Shown here in pieces: positions 16,108-23,944 of a stretch of 53,618 nucleotides of DNA (position 1 is the stretch's first letter; every line of letters begins with the position of its first letter). The position numbers were made by a program, and so were the translations under genes. Location: positions 1 to 53,618 of the forward strand of contig JAZQVM010000078.1 in the NCBI GenBank assembly GCA_045631845.1. The letters run 5' to 3'. The notes beneath the pieces are model-generated. The model worked only from the letters and a program-made list of their open reading frames with translations. It ran no database searches and had not been told where the DNA came from. Source of the stretch: CAKSHC01 sp045631845 (lineage in GTDB: Bacteria > Bacillota > Clostridia > Oscillospirales > UMGS1783).

Positions 16108-16311
16108 ATGAATATTGTACTGAACGTAAAGGGAATGTCCTGCCCTCGTTGCTCCTCTCGCCTCAAAGGCGTGCTGGAGGAAATGAATGGAGTTACCTCC
16201 GCTGTGGTAGATCATGCCGCAGGAACGGCCGTCATTGACTATGATGAAACTGCCGTCACCGTAGCCGACCTCAAAGGGGCGGTGGAAGATGCCGGATTTG
16301 ATTGCGAATAA
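16108..16311 (+). CDS. Heavy-metal-associated (CopZ-like) metallochaperone
   Basis: The 67-residue protein is a single HMA domain with beta-alpha-beta-beta-alpha-beta pattern. The metal-binding loop is GMSCPRCSSRL (C12 and C15, CxxC), as in CopZ copper chaperones, and the C-terminus DAGFDCE adds a third cysteine. It would carry copper(I) or a similar soft metal in the cytoplasm. The start follows AAGGAGGATAATAAA. No copper ATPase or CsoR lies nearby, so the partner is elsewhere. It stands alone between a tRNA and a palindromic terminator. Confidence 0.88.
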   Translation: MNIVLNVKGMSCPRCSSRLKGVLEEMNGVTSAVVDHAAGTAVIDYDETAVTVADLKGAVEDAGFDCE

Positions 16312-16312
16312 G

Positions 16313-16346
16313 AAAAAGGATTGAGCCGATCGGCTCAATCCTTTTT
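16313..16346. terminator. 34-bp palindromic terminator, copy A
   Basis: AAAAAGGATTGAGCC and its exact complement surround GATC, giving a perfect 34-bp palindrome just after the CopZ-like gene and just after the stop of the convergent RHH gene. It can terminate both strands. A copy differing at one base lies at 16862-16895. Confidence 0.9.
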
Positions 16347-16349
16347 CAT

Positions 16350-16541
16350 TTATTTACTATATAATGTTGCCTCATCAATGATAATTTTCCCATTGTCCTT
16401 TTCATATTCATTAACAGACATTTGCGCCAGAAATTCTAATTGTGCATTTAATGATCTTTTATTCTGCTTCGCAACAAAAGCAATCTTATATAAAAGTTCC
16501 GGTTCAAAACGAATCCCTGTTTGAATTTTATTTGTACCCAT
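16350..16541 (-). CDS. Ribbon-helix-helix (Arc-type) protein
   Basis: The 63-residue protein starts MGTNKIQTGIRFEPELLYKI. KIQTGIRF fits the DNA-contacting strand and PELLYKIAFVAKQNKRSLNAQLEFLAQMSVNEYE the two helices of an Arc-like RHH domain. The start follows GAGGTGTTATC. It is divergent to a small XRE protein, and the gap holds inverted TATGATAACA copies. The gene is A+T-rich compared with its neighbours, suggesting acquisition. It is probably a repressor or antitoxin; no toxin is seen. Confidence 0.75.
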   Translation of the reverse strand: MGTNKIQTGIRFEPELLYKIAFVAKQNKRSLNAQLEFLAQMSVNEYEKDNGKIIIDEATLYSK

Positions 16542-16560
16542 GATAACACCTCGCTTATAT

Positions 16561-16617
16561 TATGATAACATTATACTAACTTTTTTCTTGCATTTATACT
16601 AACACTGTGTTATCATA
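16561..16617. promoter_or_regulatory. Divergent RHH/XRE control region
   Basis: TATGATAACA (16561-16570) and its complement TGTTATCATA (16608-16617) form a perfect 10-bp inverted repeat; ATGATAACA also recurs across the RHH start codon. TTATACTAAC is directly repeated at 16571-16580 and 16594-16603. For the XRE gene, TTGCAT (16588-16593), 17 bases and TATCAT (16611-16616) form a promoter whose -10 is inside the right inverted arm. On the minus strand a TATAAT (16575-16570) abuts the left arm. Confidence 0.65.
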
Positions 16618-16633
16618 TGGGTGAGGTGACATT

Positions 16634-16873
16634 ATGAACAATGATCCATGTGTGCAAAATTTCTGCCAAAACATCAAATATCTCCGATCAAAACACCAAC
16701 TTTCCAAAAGAGATATGGCTCATATACTTGGCATTGGAATTGGCAGTCTAAACAAATTGGAGCAGGAGATTTTACCTCCTACTTTGGGCTGCAATATTTT
16801 ATTTCATATTCTTAATGCCTTTGCCCTTTATCCCCAAGAAATGTTTTCACCGCTTGAACAAAAAAAGGATTGA
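16634..16873 (+). CDS. Small XRE-family HTH protein
   Basis: The 79-residue protein is essentially one Cro/CI-type helix-turn-helix (residues about 10-65; LSKRDMAHILGIGIGSLNKLEQ covers helices 2-3). The start follows GGGTGAGGTGACATT. It is A+T-rich, divergent from the RHH gene and ends QKKD, with its TGA inside the palindromic terminator copy B. Together with the RHH protein it looks like a two-regulator switch controlling a shared promoter region; this is inference. Confidence 0.78.
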   Translation: MNNDPCVQNFCQNIKYLRSKHQLSKRDMAHILGIGIGSLNKLEQEILPPTLGCNILFHILNAFALYPQEMFSPLEQKKD

Positions 16874-16895
16874 GCCAATCGGCTCAATCCTTTTT
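16862..16895. terminator. 34-bp palindromic terminator, copy B
   Basis: This copy matches 16313-16346 at 33 of 34 positions (AATC instead of GATC in the centre). It serves the XRE gene on the plus strand and mutS2 on the minus strand. The XRE stop codon is inside its left arm and the mutS2 stop abuts its right end. Confidence 0.9.
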
Positions 16896-19257
16896 ATCTT
16901 TTCAATTCTACGATTGTTACACCGCTATCGCCTTCCCCATATTTGCCAAGGCGCATATTGGCGACGTTGGGATGCAGGCGCAGAATATCCCACACAGCGC
17001 TGCGCAGAGCGCCTGTGCCCTTGCCATGGACGATGGTGACGCTGGGGATGCCGGTCATCACGGCACGGTCGATAAACTGGGTCACCTCGGGCTCCATTTC
17101 GGCCACCGTCATGCCCAGCACTTGAATCTCGCTGCCCACGCCACGCTCGCTCTTGCTTGATGACATGGTGGGCATATAGGGCTTCTTCTCCTTGGGCGGT
17201 TTGATCAGCCGCACCGTTTCGAGTTTGACATCAAAACTCATCGAGCCGGTACTGACACGCAGTTTCCCCTTTTTGTCGGGCAGAGTCACCACCTTGGCGG
17301 CACGAGCCACGCCGACCACCTCAACCGTATCGCCGATCTTCAGCGGGCGGGGCAGTTCGTACTCGGTCTTTTGCTCTCGAACGGGATCGATCTCGTCGTC
17401 CAGCTCCTTAAGGGCGGCACGGGATTTATTCTTAAATTCGCCTACTTTTTGCTTGAAATCGGCTCGTTCTTTCTGCTTAATGAGGTCTTCGAGTTCGGCG
17501 ATTACCCCGTCAATACGGGTGCGGGCGGCCGACACGACACGCTTGCCCTCGCCTCTGGCCTGCTCATAGTCACGGTTGAGTTTCTCTTCCATTTCCCGCG
17601 CCTTGGTCTGAGCCTTGGCGTTGGCCTCTCTCGCCTGTCGCAGAGCAGCCTCAGCCTCGTCACGCATCCGTTCGGTCTGCTGACGGTCACGATCGATGCG
17701 GGCGAGCAGTTCTTCAAAAGCGATATCGTCAGCCGTCAAATGCGTAGCGGCCGACTCGATAATTTCGGGGGAAAGTCCCAATTTTTCCGAAATGGCAAAG
17801 GCGTTGGAACGACCGGGCATACCCGTAATCAACCGATAGGTGGGGCGCAGAGTGGCCACGTCAAATTCGCAAGAGGCGTTTTTCACGCCCGCCGTTTGCA
17901 GGGCGTATACCTTGAGTTCGGGATAGTGGGTGGTGCACAGAATGCGGGCGCCTTTTTTGCGGATGTGCTCCAAAATAGCGACCGACAAAGCCGCACCCTC
18001 AACAGGATCGGTGCCGGCGCACAACTCGTCAAACAGGCACAGGGAGCGCCATGTAACCTCATGGATAATAGAAATCACATTGGTCATGTGCCCGCTGAAT
18101 GTCGAGAGCGATTGCTCGATCGATTGCTCGTCGCCCACGTCACTGAAAATGCGGTCGAACACGCAGGCCTTTGAGCCATCGGCCACGGGGATCAGAAGTC
18201 CCGCCGAGGCCATGCAGCTGAGCAAGCCCAACGTTTTCAAAGAAACGGTCTTACCGCCGGTATTTGGACCGGTGATGACCAAGGTATCATACTCATCACC
18301 CAAGGCAATATCGACAGCCACCACCCGATCGGCGGGGATGAGGGGGTGACGGGCACGGCGAAGTTCGACCACGCCATCATCATTAAGGGCGGGCTTCGAA
18401 CCACGCACCGCCACGGCATATTTGGCCTTAGCGAAGTTAAAATCGAAGAACATTAAAATGTCGTAATCTTCTTCCAGCAAGTCGTACTGGGCGGCGGCCA
18501 GCGTCGAGAGATCTTGCAAAATGCGCTCAATCTCGTGTTGTTCCTTGCCTTCCAACAGGCGGATTTCGTTGTTGGCCTCAACCACGGCCGAGGGTTCGAT
18601 AAAGAGGGTTTGACCTGAAGCCGATACATCGTGCACCAGACCGCTGACCTCACCCTTATGCTCGGCCTTAACCGGCACGACGAAACGACCGGAGCGCTGG
18701 GTGATGACCGGCTCTTGCAGGACTTTTTGATATTTATTGGAATGGATCAGTTTATTGAGCGCTTCCCGCACACGGCCGGAGGCGTTTTGTTTTTTGCGGC
18801 GGATGGCGTACAGCTCGTCCGAGGCGGTGTCCAGCACCTCACCCTCGGCATTAAAGGAACGGCGGATGCGGTCTTCCAGCACCTTTTCGGGGCGCAGACG
18901 GTCAAAATAATCGTCCAGCACGGTCGCTTCCTCGCCACGGTAGGCACGCAGACGGCGGGCGGCATCCAACACTCGGGCCACACTGTAAAGCTCCTGCGCA
19001 CTCAGCAATCCCGACACACGGATGCGGCGGAACAGATCGGCCAGATCGGGCAGATGGGTCATGGTAAAAGTGCCCTTGAGATTATACAGATGCAGGGCGG
19101 CCTCGGTGTAGTCGAGCCATTCCTGCGCCGTAATGAGATCATCGGTAGGGCGCAGGGCAAGGCATCGGGCACGCCCGCCGTCGGTTTCGGCATGGTCGGC
19201 CAGATGCTGGGTGATCTTATCAAATTCGAGTAATTTCAGGCTTTTTTCGTCGGTCAT
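16894..19257 (-). CDS. mutS2: Endonuclease MutS2
   Basis: The 787-residue protein has the MutS core and ATPase (Walker A GPNTGGKT about residue 330; FSDVGDEQSIEQSLSTFSGHM; DELCAGTDP), a long coiled-coil arm (about 520-610, RDEAEAALRQAREAN), a linker domain and a C-terminal Smr nuclease domain (VLGMTVAEMEPEV, VTIVHGKGTGALR). MutS2 restrains recombination and, in Bacillus, also acts on collided ribosomes. The ATG at 19257 is preferred to an upstream TTG because GAGGATACAT precedes it. It lies 8 bases after recO. Confidence 0.95.
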   Translation of the reverse strand: MTDEKSLKLLEFDKITQHLADHAETDGGRARCLALRPTDDLITAQEWLDYTEAALHLYNLKGTFTMTHLPDLADLFRRIRVSGLLSAQELYSVARVLDAARRLRAYRGEEATVLDDYFDRLRPEKVLEDRIRRSFNAEGEVLDTASDELYAIRRKKQNASGRVREALNKLIHSNKYQKVLQEPVITQRSGRFVVPVKAEHKGEVSGLVHDVSASGQTLFIEPSAVVEANNEIRLLEGKEQHEIERILQDLSTLAAAQYDLLEEDYDILMFFDFNFAKAKYAVAVRGSKPALNDDGVVELRRARHPLIPADRVVAVDIALGDEYDTLVITGPNTGGKTVSLKTLGLLSCMASAGLLIPVADGSKACVFDRIFSDVGDEQSIEQSLSTFSGHMTNVISIIHEVTWRSLCLFDELCAGTDPVEGAALSVAILEHIRKKGARILCTTHYPELKVYALQTAGVKNASCEFDVATLRPTYRLITGMPGRSNAFAISEKLGLSPEIIESAATHLTADDIAFEELLARIDRDRQQTERMRDEAEAALRQAREANAKAQTKAREMEEKLNRDYEQARGEGKRVVSAARTRIDGVIAELEDLIKQKERADFKQKVGEFKNKSRAALKELDDEIDPVREQKTEYELPRPLKIGDTVEVVGVARAAKVVTLPDKKGKLRVSTGSMSFDVKLETVRLIKPPKEKKPYMPTMSSSKSERGVGSEIQVLGMTVAEMEPEVTQFIDRAVMTGIPSVTIVHGKGTGALRSAVWDILRLHPNVANMRLGKYGEGDSGVTIVELKR

Positions 19258-19265
19258 ATGTATCC

Positions 19266-19970
19266 TCAAAGAAGTGTTCTTAAAAATTCCAAGGTTTTGG
19301 GGCGCAGGTCGGTTTGCGCCAGTAAATATCGTTCCGAAAAGGCGGCCAGTTCGGCCTGCGTTTGGGGAGTTGCCGAAAAAGAGAAGATCCGCTCGGTGGG
19401 TAAAAAGAAGATTTCATTTAATGTTTGGAGTGCTGTTGGCGAAAGAGGCACAACCGTTTCGGTGAGTGTCGGCACGGCCATGCCCTGCACAAAATCAACG
19501 CCAACGGCATCTTCGCAACTCAAATCGGGCATATACCCCTCGCAAGCGGCCACCCGCAACTCAAAGACACATTTGCAAAGGGCGGGGGAAAGCTTGAGTT
19601 TGGTCATGGCATACAAGCAGTTGAGCAGGACACGGAGCAGTTCCTCGTCACCCTCCCCTTCCTGCGCCACGGCGGCGGCAAGCTCGGCCATGTACTGGGC
19701 GCAGGCAAGGGCGGTAACATCATTTCTCAACTCAAAAAAGAGTTCCTTGATGTCGGCCGAATCGACCACATAACGGTCGGTCTGCTTAAAGAGAACGAAA
19801 GAAGCGTAGCAAAACTGCCCCGATGCCGCACACAAGGCACTTTTGAGGGAGGCGGCGCCACGGGCGACCGCCGCCAATCGGCCATGCTCACGGGTGAGCA
19901 GCAGGAGCAGTTTACTGTTTTTTCCGTTGTCGTAGGTGCGAAGAACGATCGCATCAGTTTTTATGTGCAT
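19266..19970 (-). CDS. recO: DNA repair protein RecO
   Basis: The 234-residue protein starts MHIKTDAIVLRTYDNGKNSKLLLLLTREHG, the RecO N-terminal OB-fold signature, and is followed by a helical domain. It anneals single strands and loads RecA in the RecFOR pathway. I place the start at 19970, which overlaps the end of yqzL by 17 bases; the longer frame upstream is simply yqzL read in another phase. The C-terminal zinc-binding cysteines of some RecO proteins are only partly apparent. Confidence 0.9.
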   Translation of the reverse strand: MHIKTDAIVLRTYDNGKNSKLLLLLTREHGRLAAVARGAASLKSALCAASGQFCYASFVLFKQTDRYVVDSADIKELFFELRNDVTALACAQYMAELAAAVAQEGEGDEELLRVLLNCLYAMTKLKLSPALCKCVFELRVAACEGYMPDLSCEDAVGVDFVQGMAVPTLTETVVPLSPTALQTLNEIFFLPTERIFSFSATPQTQAELAAFSERYLLAQTDLRPKTLEFLRTLL

Positions 19971-20070
19971 CTTTTCCGCTTTCCGATCTCTGTTTCTCGG
20001 CCTGTTTGTAGGACAGATAATCCGACACCCGACCGCTTTTTTCAAACTGTTTCCAAAGGTCTTTTTCCAT
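19954..20070 (-). CDS. YqzL-like small protein
   Basis: The 38-residue protein MEKDLWKQFEKSGRVSDYLSYKQ... matches the YqzL pattern (an aromatic-rich start followed by G-x-V/I-x-x-YL) and sits between era and recO, exactly where yqzL lies in Bacillus. The function is unknown. The start follows GAGGTGAATATC and the stop overlaps the recO start, suggesting coupling. Identification rests on position and this short pattern. Confidence 0.72.
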   Translation of the reverse strand: MEKDLWKQFEKSGRVSDYLSYKQAEKQRSESGKDAHKN

Positions 20071-20124
20071 GATATTCACCTCACACATAGTGTAGGCAAA
20101 ATGCATGAAAAAAGACAAGGTAAA

Positions 20125-21021
20125 TTATTCTAAACCAAATCCTAACGATCTTAAAGCACGAGGGTCGTTGCGCCAGTCATCACGCACCTTGACCCAGGTT
20201 TGCAGATTGACTTTATAGCCAAAATATTCCTCAATCTCCTTGCGGGCGGCGGTGGCAATGGCCTTGATCTTCTCGCCGCCCTTGCCGATGATAATGGCCT
20301 TGTGGGACTCCTTTTCACAGATGATATTAACATCAATATCAATCACGTCGTTATCCCGTTGCCCCATGCGGTAAACCTCTACCGCCACGCCGTGAGGTAC
20401 TTCCTCGGACAGGGAGAGTAAAATCTTTTCCCGAATAATTTCAGCGCAATATTCGCCGTCGCCCGTTTCGGTAGTCATATCCTCGGGATAATAGGCGATG
20501 CCCTCGGGGATCAGTTTCCACAATTCTTTTTCCAAAATGCCGAGTCCCTTTTTGTTGCGGGCACTCATCGGCACTACCGCATCAAACTCGTGCAAGGCCG
20601 AAAATACGGCAATCGTTTCCATGATCTTAGGCTTGTCCTTAACTTGATCAACCTTATTGATAACCAAAATACTCTTTTGACCGGCCGCTTGTATGCCCTT
20701 AATGATCTTTTCTTCTAAGGGAGATACACCCTTTTTCACATTGACCACCAAAATAACCACATCGGTATCGGCGGTGGCTTCATTGGCCGTCTTGTTCATA
20801 GTCTGTCCCAGCGCATTATGGGGGGTATGCACACCGGGGGTATCAATGAAAACAACCTGCCGATCCCCTTCGGTACGGATGCCGACTACCTTGCCCCGTG
20901 TCGTTTGGGAACGGGGGGACACGATGGCCAACTTTTCGCCCATCAGGGCATTAAGCAGAGTAGATTTGCCGACATTGGGCAAACCCGCAATCGATACAAA
21001 ACCCGAATATTTAATCTCCAC
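20125..21021 (-). CDS. era: GTPase Era
   Basis: The 298-residue protein has G1 GLPNVGKST (13-21), switch I SQTTRGKV, G3 DTPGVHTP, G4 NKVD and a C-terminal KH domain (IIGKGGEKIKAIATAARKEIEE). Era binds the 3' end of 16S rRNA and helps the small subunit mature. It overlaps ybeY by 11 bases. The usual length and every G motif are intact. Confidence 0.97.
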   Translation of the reverse strand: MEIKYSGFVSIAGLPNVGKSTLLNALMGEKLAIVSPRSQTTRGKVVGIRTEGDRQVVFIDTPGVHTPHNALGQTMNKTANEATADTDVVILVVNVKKGVSPLEEKIIKGIQAAGQKSILVINKVDQVKDKPKIMETIAVFSALHEFDAVVPMSARNKKGLGILEKELWKLIPEGIAYYPEDMTTETGDGEYCAEIIREKILLSLSEEVPHGVAVEVYRMGQRDNDVIDIDVNIICEKESHKAIIIGKGGEKIKAIATAARKEIEEYFGYKVNLQTWVKVRDDWRNDPRALRSLGFGLE

Positions 21022-21481
21022 TTTTGACCTCCAGCCCCATACGGCGCATCACTTCGGTCTGCTTATTTCTCATAATTTTCTCATCCATCTCGCTGTCTAC
21101 ATGGTCATAGCCCAGCAGATGCAGGATACTGTGGCAGGTCAAATAGGCCAGTTCCCGATCAAAGCCATGGCCGAAGGTATCGGCCTGCTCCTTGGCGCGG
21201 CGGGCACAGATCACCACATCGCCCAGCAACACCACGCCCGTATCCAGATCGGTACTGCCGTCGGGGAAGGAGAGCACATCGGTGACAGCATCCACGTTGC
21301 GGAACTGCCCGTTGAGTTCACGGATCTTACTTTCATCCACCACGGCCACCGATACTTCACAGGTACGGTCAAACTCCTCTAAGAGCAAGGTTTCGTTGAT
21401 GGCCTCCCGAATGACCTTTTTTTCATCCGCCCCGATGGGCATATCTTTTTGTTCGTTAACAAATCCGACGGTTACTTTCAT
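21011..21481 (-). CDS. ybeY: Endoribonuclease YbeY
   Basis: The 156-residue protein contains the zinc-binding motif HSILHLLGYDH (HxxxHxxxxxH) and TDVLSFPDG. YbeY is a metal-dependent RNase in 16S rRNA 3'-end maturation and ribosome quality control. It overlaps both phoH (4 bases) and era (11 bases), giving tight translational coupling of two 16S maturation genes. Confidence 0.96.
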   Translation of the reverse strand: MKVTVGFVNEQKDMPIGADEKKVIREAINETLLLEEFDRTCEVSVAVVDESKIRELNGQFRNVDAVTDVLSFPDGSTDLDTGVVLLGDVVICARRAKEQADTFGHGFDRELAYLTCHSILHLLGYDHVDSEMDEKIMRNKQTEVMRRMGLEVKSGD

Positions 21482-22428
21482 TTGTTCTTTCTCGCTTTCG
21501 CTTTCTCGTATTTTTCGTAGGCATCGATGATCTGCTGGACCAGCGGATGCCGTACCACGTCTTTACTGCTTAAGTGCCGCACGGCGATTCCCTCAATGCC
21601 CGAGAGCACCTTAACCGCCTCGGTCAGTCCTGAAGGGGCGGAATGGGGCAGATCGGTCTGGGTACTGTCGCCGGTAATAACCACTTTAGAATTAAACCCG
21701 AAACGGGTGACAAACATTTTCATCTGCTCGGGGGTGGTATTTTGGGCTTCGTCTAAAATAATAAAACTATCGTCCAGTGTGCGCCCACGCATATAGGCCA
21801 AAGGCGCTACCTCAATGGCTCCCTTTTCTACATAACGGCGATAGTTCTCACCGCCGAGCATTTCCATGAGCGCATCGTTAAGGGGGCGCAGATAGGGGTC
21901 TACCTTTTCCTGCAAATCGCCCGGCAAAAATCCGAGTTTTTCACCCGCTTCCACGGCAGGGCGGGTAATGATGATGCGCTGCACCTGCTTGTTGCGCAAC
22001 GCCCGCACCGCCAGCGCCACGGCCAGATAGGTCTTGCCCGTACCGGCAGGACCGATGGCCAAGGTTACGGTAGAGCCGTTGATGGCATCCACATACTCCT
22101 GCTGTCCTTGGGTTTTGGCCTTGACGGGCTTACCCGAAGCGGTAATGAAAATACAGTCGCTATCCAAAAACTTCAGATAGCCTTCCGCCTTATCAGCCAC
22201 CATATCGGTAACATAGTTAACCTGCTGTTCTTCGATATCGCCCTTGCCAGCCATCACCGATAGCGCACGGATGGCCTGCATGGCCGCTTCCACGGCCGCC
22301 GCCTCGCCCGTTACCTTCAGTTCCTCACCGCGGTTAACCACGACGACGCCGAATTTTTCTTCAATTTTTCGGATATTGGCATCTCCCGCCCCGAAAATAT
22401 CGGCGACATGGGAGGCGCTGATCGACAT
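21478..22428 (-). CDS. PhoH family ATPase
   Basis: The 316-residue protein has an N-terminal KH-like domain (IRKIEEKFGVVVVNRGEELKVTG is part of it) and a PhoH ATPase domain with Walker A GPAGTGKT (about 130) and DEAQN. PhoH proteins are predicted RNA-linked ATPases. The ATG at 22428 is used with GGAG upstream; a TTG at 22440 with AAGGAAG is a realistic alternative. The neighbour set yqfD-phoH-ybeY matches Bacillota, but the usual pgpH gene between phoH and ybeY is absent. Confidence 0.92.
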   Translation of the reverse strand: MSISASHVADIFGAGDANIRKIEEKFGVVVVNRGEELKVTGEAAAVEAAMQAIRALSVMAGKGDIEEQQVNYVTDMVADKAEGYLKFLDSDCIFITASGKPVKAKTQGQQEYVDAINGSTVTLAIGPAGTGKTYLAVALAVRALRNKQVQRIIITRPAVEAGEKLGFLPGDLQEKVDPYLRPLNDALMEMLGGENYRRYVEKGAIEVAPLAYMRGRTLDDSFIILDEAQNTTPEQMKMFVTRFGFNSKVVITGDSTQTDLPHSAPSGLTEAVKVLSGIEGIAVRHLSSKDVVRHPLVQQIIDAYEKYEKAKARKNK

Positions 22429-22456
22429 GCTTTGCTCCAAAAAACAATACTTCCTT

Positions 22457-23620
22457 TCATTCAATAGACACCGATCGGGCAATGTCCCGCACCCGTATGT
22501 ATTCCCCCTGCGCCACGGCCGAGCCGTCACCATGGGTAACACTCTTGTTGGTACAGACATAATCACAGCCGAAAAATTCCCGCCACTCCTGCATATCCAG
22601 CATTTGCTCGGCGGCCGTCTGCGCCTGTTCGGCCGATACCGCTACCAGGATCTCCTCTTTTTCATAATAGGTGTGAGTAATCACTGAGAGGGGAAGAATA
22701 AACTCCCCGATATGGGCATCGGTTACTGTTTCTATCTTATCATAAATAGCATACGGAATTCCACCCCCAAAATACAAATTTATTGAAAAATTAAAGATCT
22801 TTAGGGTAAATTTCCGCCGAATTTTGCCGGTGCGCCGACACTCCACTGTCTGATAAGGCACTTCCACCCTTAATGTTTGAGCCGTTCGGGCATATATATG
22901 CCCATCTGCGTGCACCTTGCGGATCCCTACCGTTTCCGAATCAAAGATGCCCGACACCAACAATTCTCCTGCCCGCACCGCATCGCCTGCCTGCACCATG
23001 GGCACGCCCTCTTTGACCATCATATAGGTAATCACACCGTCGCAATCGGCCACCAAATTGCAGGGCTGGGTTGACTGTATTTCGGGCTTTGGCTTTTCGT
23101 AGACGATCTGTACCTGCGCCACACTTCCTTTGAAAACGACCGACACAAAGGAAAGGCCGAGATTGCGTCCCAGCACACGGGACTCTACCTCATCGGCGTC
23201 CACCCGGCCACGCCAACACCCCTCGAATAGTCCTTCCTCTTTCAGTGCGGCCAATAATACGTCCTGATCCTGCACTACCCCTTCAAAGCGTATACTCCAC
23301 ACAAAGCCCGACATCAAAAAAACGAAAGCGGCCGCCAAAGCCGCACCAATCACCAGCCCCCACCGCTTGCGGTATTTCCAAACGGTTTTGGGCAGTCCTC
23401 CTTTATCCGTGACGGCAATATGTACCCCTGCCATGCGGCGGGCGGTGCGAACTTTGCGAAATTGCCGCCGAGGCAAAATCAATTCCATACGCCCATCCTG
23501 AGTGCGGCACATATCGTAGGGTTGCAACCCTTGCCCAATCAGTAAATTATAAACACGCTCGGCAAAATCTCCGCTTACCGATACGCGGACCCAGCCACGC
23601 AGAAAACGCAACCACTTCAT
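22457..23620 (-). CDS. yqfD: Sporulation protein YqfD
   Basis: The 387-residue protein starts MKWLRFLRGWVRVSVSGDFAERVYNLL, has a single membrane segment (about 88-108, GLVIGAALAAAFVFLMSGFV) and a large extracytoplasmic part with DCDGVITYMMVKEGVPMVQAGDAV, the YqfD signature with a biotinyl-lipoyl-like strand. In Bacillus it is made in the mother cell during sporulation. It follows yqfC by one base. The biochemical role is not known. Confidence 0.93.
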   Translation of the reverse strand: MKWLRFLRGWVRVSVSGDFAERVYNLLIGQGLQPYDMCRTQDGRMELILPRRQFRKVRTARRMAGVHIAVTDKGGLPKTVWKYRKRWGLVIGAALAAAFVFLMSGFVWSIRFEGVVQDQDVLLAALKEEGLFEGCWRGRVDADEVESRVLGRNLGLSFVSVVFKGSVAQVQIVYEKPKPEIQSTQPCNLVADCDGVITYMMVKEGVPMVQAGDAVRAGELLVSGIFDSETVGIRKVHADGHIYARTAQTLRVEVPYQTVECRRTGKIRRKFTLKIFNFSINLYFGGGIPYAIYDKIETVTDAHIGEFILPLSVITHTYYEKEEILVAVSAEQAQTAAEQMLDMQEWREFFGCDYVCTNKSVTHGDGSAVAQGEYIRVRDIARSVSIE

Positions 23621-23621
23621 A

Positions 23622-23876
23622 TCACTCTCCGAAAGTTACACATTGTATACGCCCCGACACCGAGGCGCAAGTGGGAGTCAGATGCTCTAACGTCAGTTCG
23701 GTACCGCTGACGGACAATACCGTTTTTTTGAGCGCCAATTTTACCAAACATTCATCATAAATCAACACCCCGCAGCACCCATCCACAATCATATCATGAG
23801 AACCGTGCAATTCAATCAGCGGTTCCTGCCCGACAATCGTTGGCGGCAGATCAGGAAAGAGCCTTCGTTTTTTCAC
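23622..23876 (-). CDS. yqfC: YqfC/YabP family sporulation protein
   Basis: The 84-residue protein, starting at GTG 23876 (VKKRRLFPDLPPTIVG), has the YabP/YqfC pattern ELHGSHDMIVDGCCGVLIYDE and KKTVLSVSGTELTLEHLT. I chose the GTG because AAGGAGGG lies 7 bases upstream and the preceding in-frame codons (MHRLLEKEGYA) span that site. Members are spore-coat or engulfment-stage proteins of unknown biochemistry. It heads the yqfC-to-mutS2 gene string and is divergent from the ylbJ-like gene, only 68 bases away. Confidence 0.85.
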   Translation of the reverse strand: MKKRRLFPDLPPTIVGQEPLIELHGSHDMIVDGCCGVLIYDECLVKLALKKTVLSVSGTELTLEHLTPTCASVSGRIQCVTFGE

Positions 23877-23944
23877 CGCATATCCCTCCTTTTCTAAAAG
23901 TCTATGCAAGCGAATAGATTGTTAGCAGAAAGGAAGGATAAGAA

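Noticed and set aside
19971..20045. N-terminal extension of RecO
   Set aside because: The bases belong to yqzL in another frame, and the RecO fold begins at MHIKTDAIVLR.
23877..23944. A sigma-E promoter between yqfC and the ylbJ-like gene
   Set aside because: GCATAGACT-like -10 bases are present on the minus strand, but a matching -35 box at proper spacing is not convincing.
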